Source: CAYMTR01 sp964393405 (GTDB lineage Bacteria > Bacteroidota > Bacteroidia > Bacteroidales > Prolixibacteraceae). Taken from it: 64,000 nt of DNA. This document shows positions 62,477 to 64,000 of this stretch, piece after piece. Location of the stretch: NCBI GenBank assembly GCA_964393405.1, contig CAYMTR010000011.1, positions 21,235 through 85,234 of the forward strand. Reading direction: 5' to 3'. Under the pieces are notes generated by a model. The model ran no database searches. It saw only the letters and a program-made list of their open reading frames with translations, and was not told the DNA's origin. Numbering within the stretch: position 1 is the first letter of the stretch; every line of letters starts with the position of its first letter. A program made the position numbers and the translations under genes.

Positions 62477-63235
62477 TTAAAGCACAACCTTTTCTGTAAC
62501 AGCCTCATTATTTTCAGTCTTTATCCTCAAAAAGTAAACACCGCTCTTTATCCCAGTAGATGGGATATCTACTATTGAAGATTTAATGTTTCTCCATTTA
62601 CGAATAATCATGCCTGATGAATTAATTAGCGATATTTCCTTTACCACCTCTTTTGATTGAATATTAATGTTCTGAGACTGCCCATCTACAATAACTTTAA
62701 TCTTATCCTGAACTTTTATTTCTTTTGTTCCGGTAAGCTCAGTTTGTCCCCACATCAGAGGGTAGTCTGGGATTGTGCAGAAGGCGTATTTATCGACATA
62801 CCAAAATGTTTCAAACCCAAAATCCATGCAATATGCTTTTATCCAACCATAATAATTTTCCCCATTTGAGTTTATTTTAATTCCTATTTCACCGGTTTTA
62901 TCATTAGGTTCCCATTGAATTATCCATCTGTTATATAACCAATGGACTGAATCCATATTTAATGTGTAAGAAGGATTCCACGTAGCAATAGTAATTAAGC
63001 AATTAATATGTAAGGGTTCAACAATTAAAAGCCTACCATATGAGGGATAAACTAAATAAAACACAACATCATTTACAGAATCATTGTTGAGGTCAATCTT
63101 TAGAGTATCCTTAAGGTGATTATCTAATGTAATGTCTGGTACATAGTCATAAAAATTTATTGATTGTTCCTGAGCTTTTAGATTTAGTATCGCTATTATC
63201 ATCATTAAGAATAGCATGTATATTTTTAGTTTCAT
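62477..63235 (-). CDS. Small secreted T9SS cargo protein of unknown function
   Basis: 252 residues. A signal peptide (1-21, ending LKAQ) is followed by an uncharacterised domain (25-165) that opens with an FG-GAP-like DLNNDSVNDVVFY calcium-type motif. A T9SS type A C-terminal domain follows (about 175-252: KEISLINSSGMIIRKW, IPSTGIKSGVYFLRIKTENN). No catalytic motif recognised. It is 19 bases downstream of the GH16 gene and probably co-transcribed, so a partner role in glucan use is possible. Confidence 0.75.
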   Translation of the reverse strand: MKLKIYMLFLMMIIAILNLKAQEQSINFYDYVPDITLDNHLKDTLKIDLNNDSVNDVVFYLVYPSYGRLLIVEPLHINCLITIATWNPSYTLNMDSVHWLYNRWIIQWEPNDKTGEIGIKINSNGENYYGWIKAYCMDFGFETFWYVDKYAFCTIPDYPLMWGQTELTGTKEIKVQDKIKVIVDGQSQNINIQSKEVVKEISLINSSGMIIRKWRNIKSSIVDIPSTGIKSGVYFLRIKTENNEAVTEKVVL

Positions 63236-63254
63236 AATTTTAAATGTTTTTATT

Positions 63255-64000
63255 TTATTGCGGACATGGGTGTGTAATCAAATTCAGGCTGCTGCCTAAA
63301 GGTAGAGAGAAGTCACTACTGATTGTTATTTCATCAGTAGCCCGGAAAGTGACATTTGAGTTAGAAGGAATACTAATGTTGTTTCCTGACCCTCCTATTG
63401 TAATAGTCTTGTACACTTTATAATCAAATGTGTTAAATTGGGTTTGGTTTGTTATTGGAATATCAGTTGGGCAATCACAATCCAATTTATGCGCCTTGAT
63501 ATGGTTAATTATCATGTCATTTGGAAAACCAGCTTTCCGAGCAACTCCTGCGCTATCGGCATCGCTACTTACAGCATTGTTTGCCATAAGGTACATTCTA
63601 ATATTAGGAACTTTGTCTCCGGTATAACTGTTGACCAGTTTATTATCAAAATACCATAGTACTCTACCGGGTGTCCACTCCATTCCATACGTGTGCCAGT
63701 TAGTAAGGTCAGGGTCTTGAACAGGTATTTGATAACCAAATCCTCCATATTTAGGATGGTTATTTGTTGTGCCATAATAAATTTGTCCTTCAAAATATCG
63801 AGGTGTCCCAAAGTATTCACCTCTTCTTGTTATACACCAACAATATTCAAAAATATCAATTTCCTGATAACACACAGAGTCATTCCAAAGCCAAAAGGCT
63901 GGGAATGCCCCACAGGTTACAGGCAGCTTACACCTTATTTCAAAATATCCGTATCTGGTATCTTCTTTTTGGCTTTGTCCAATGGTAATAGCTCCCGACC
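63255..64000 (-). CDS. GH16 glucanase (laminarinase-like), partial: N-terminus beyond the right edge
   Basis: The frame is open to the window edge. It reads RYGYFEIRCKLP, then GAFPAFWLWND, then the GH16 catalytic motif E-I-D-I-F-E (nucleophile and acid/base Glu with the Asp between). WHTYGMEWTPGRVLWYFD is the usual later strand. After the catalytic domain a short 70-residue C-terminal stretch (ITIGGSGNNISIPSNSNVTF...) resembles the coat-hanger-stack segments found in Bacteroidota secreted proteins. It hydrolyses beta-1,3 or beta-1,3/1,4 glucans outside the cell. A GTG at 63875 falls inside the catalytic domain and is not the start. Confidence 0.88.
   Translation of the reverse strand, partial: SGAITIGQSQKEDTRYGYFEIRCKLPVTCGAFPAFWLWNDSVCYQEIDIFEYCWCITRRGEYFGTPRYFEGQIYYGTTNNHPKYGGFGYQIPVQDPDLTNWHTYGMEWTPGRVLWYFDNKLVNSYTGDKVPNIRMYLMANNAVSSDADSAGVARKAGFPNDMIINHIKAHKLDCDCPTDIPITNQTQFNTFDYKVYKTITIGGSGNNISIPSNSNVTFRATDEITISSDFSLPLGSSLNLITHPCPQ

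Noticed and set aside
63569..63820. Alternative open frame overlapping the GH16 gene on the same strand
   Set aside because: It is a shifted frame of an intact GH16 catalytic domain and shows no recognisable protein.
1..64000. CRISPR array, insertion sequence, prophage, restriction or toxin-antitoxin system
   Set aside because: No regularly spaced repeats, transposase, integrase, phage structural, methyltransferase or toxin-like gene was found on reading both strands. The PglZ domain at 17473 belongs to PorX, not to a BREX/Pgl defence system, because it is fused to a receiver domain and lacks BREX neighbours.

Overview
The window is an AT-rich stretch of the chromosome of a Bacteroidota bacterium. 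Four independent signs support this: the LpxC-FabZ fusion (57345-58742); type IX secretion (T9SS) components together with several secreted proteins that carry T9SS C-terminal sorting domains; head-GIN (DUF2807), DUF4296 and DUF2723 families; and recurrent TAnnTTTG -7 boxes without Shine-Dalgarno sequences. It resembles a free-living or gut polysaccharide-degrading member of the Bacteroidales/Marinilabiliales side of the phylum, but no marker here fixes the genus.

Layout. 1-3.5 kb: the C-terminally cut start of a YgjP-like metallopeptidase and a DUF2723/TMEM260-type membrane glycosyltransferase. 3.9-8.8 kb: nagB, then a leftward operon of a small membrane protein, mutL and two rhomboid proteases. 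9-16.2 kb: comM, uraA, 3-methyladenine glycosylase, an S41 protease, a GIN-domain lipoprotein and mdh. 16.3-24.6 kb (leftward): an amino-acid permease, a SprE/PorW-like lipoprotein, porX and a mannose-1-phosphate guanylyltransferase. The PorX/PorW pair is the regulatory and envelope arm of T9SS. 24.7-26.3 kb: a PchB-like chorismate mutase with a DRE-TIM aldolase, and a Pmp3 peptide. 26.4-37.4 kb: a secretome block with a 1652-residue pectinesterase, a PGRP-type amidase, tRNA-Val(GAC) and a GH3 lipoprotein. 37.5-49.8 kb: glmS, a half-size GT5 protein, panCD, a secreted lipase-like protein, the radA operon and a GH31-like protein. 50-55 kb: the rimP-nusA-infB operon (leftward). 55-64 kb: an HD phosphohydrolase, the lpxD-lpxC/fabZ-lpxA operon, aspartate kinase, rimM, a second GIN lipoprotein, a T9SS cargo protein and a GH16 glucanase cut by the right edge.

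How it fits together. Housekeeping genes (lipid A, translation, pantothenate, amino sugars, DNA repair) are interleaved with a T9SS export and degradation programme: PorX/PorW support the machine, and the pectinesterase, amidase, lipase-like protein and small cargo protein carry its sorting signals.

The most unusual items are two neighbouring enzymes whose catalytic cores appear to have been cut out in frame (an amidohydrolase at 46313 and a GH31 at 47807), a MutL with a degraded endonuclease motif, the PchB-like/aldolase gene pair, and the adjacency of porX and sprE/porW. No CRISPR array, insertion sequence, prophage or clear defence system was seen.
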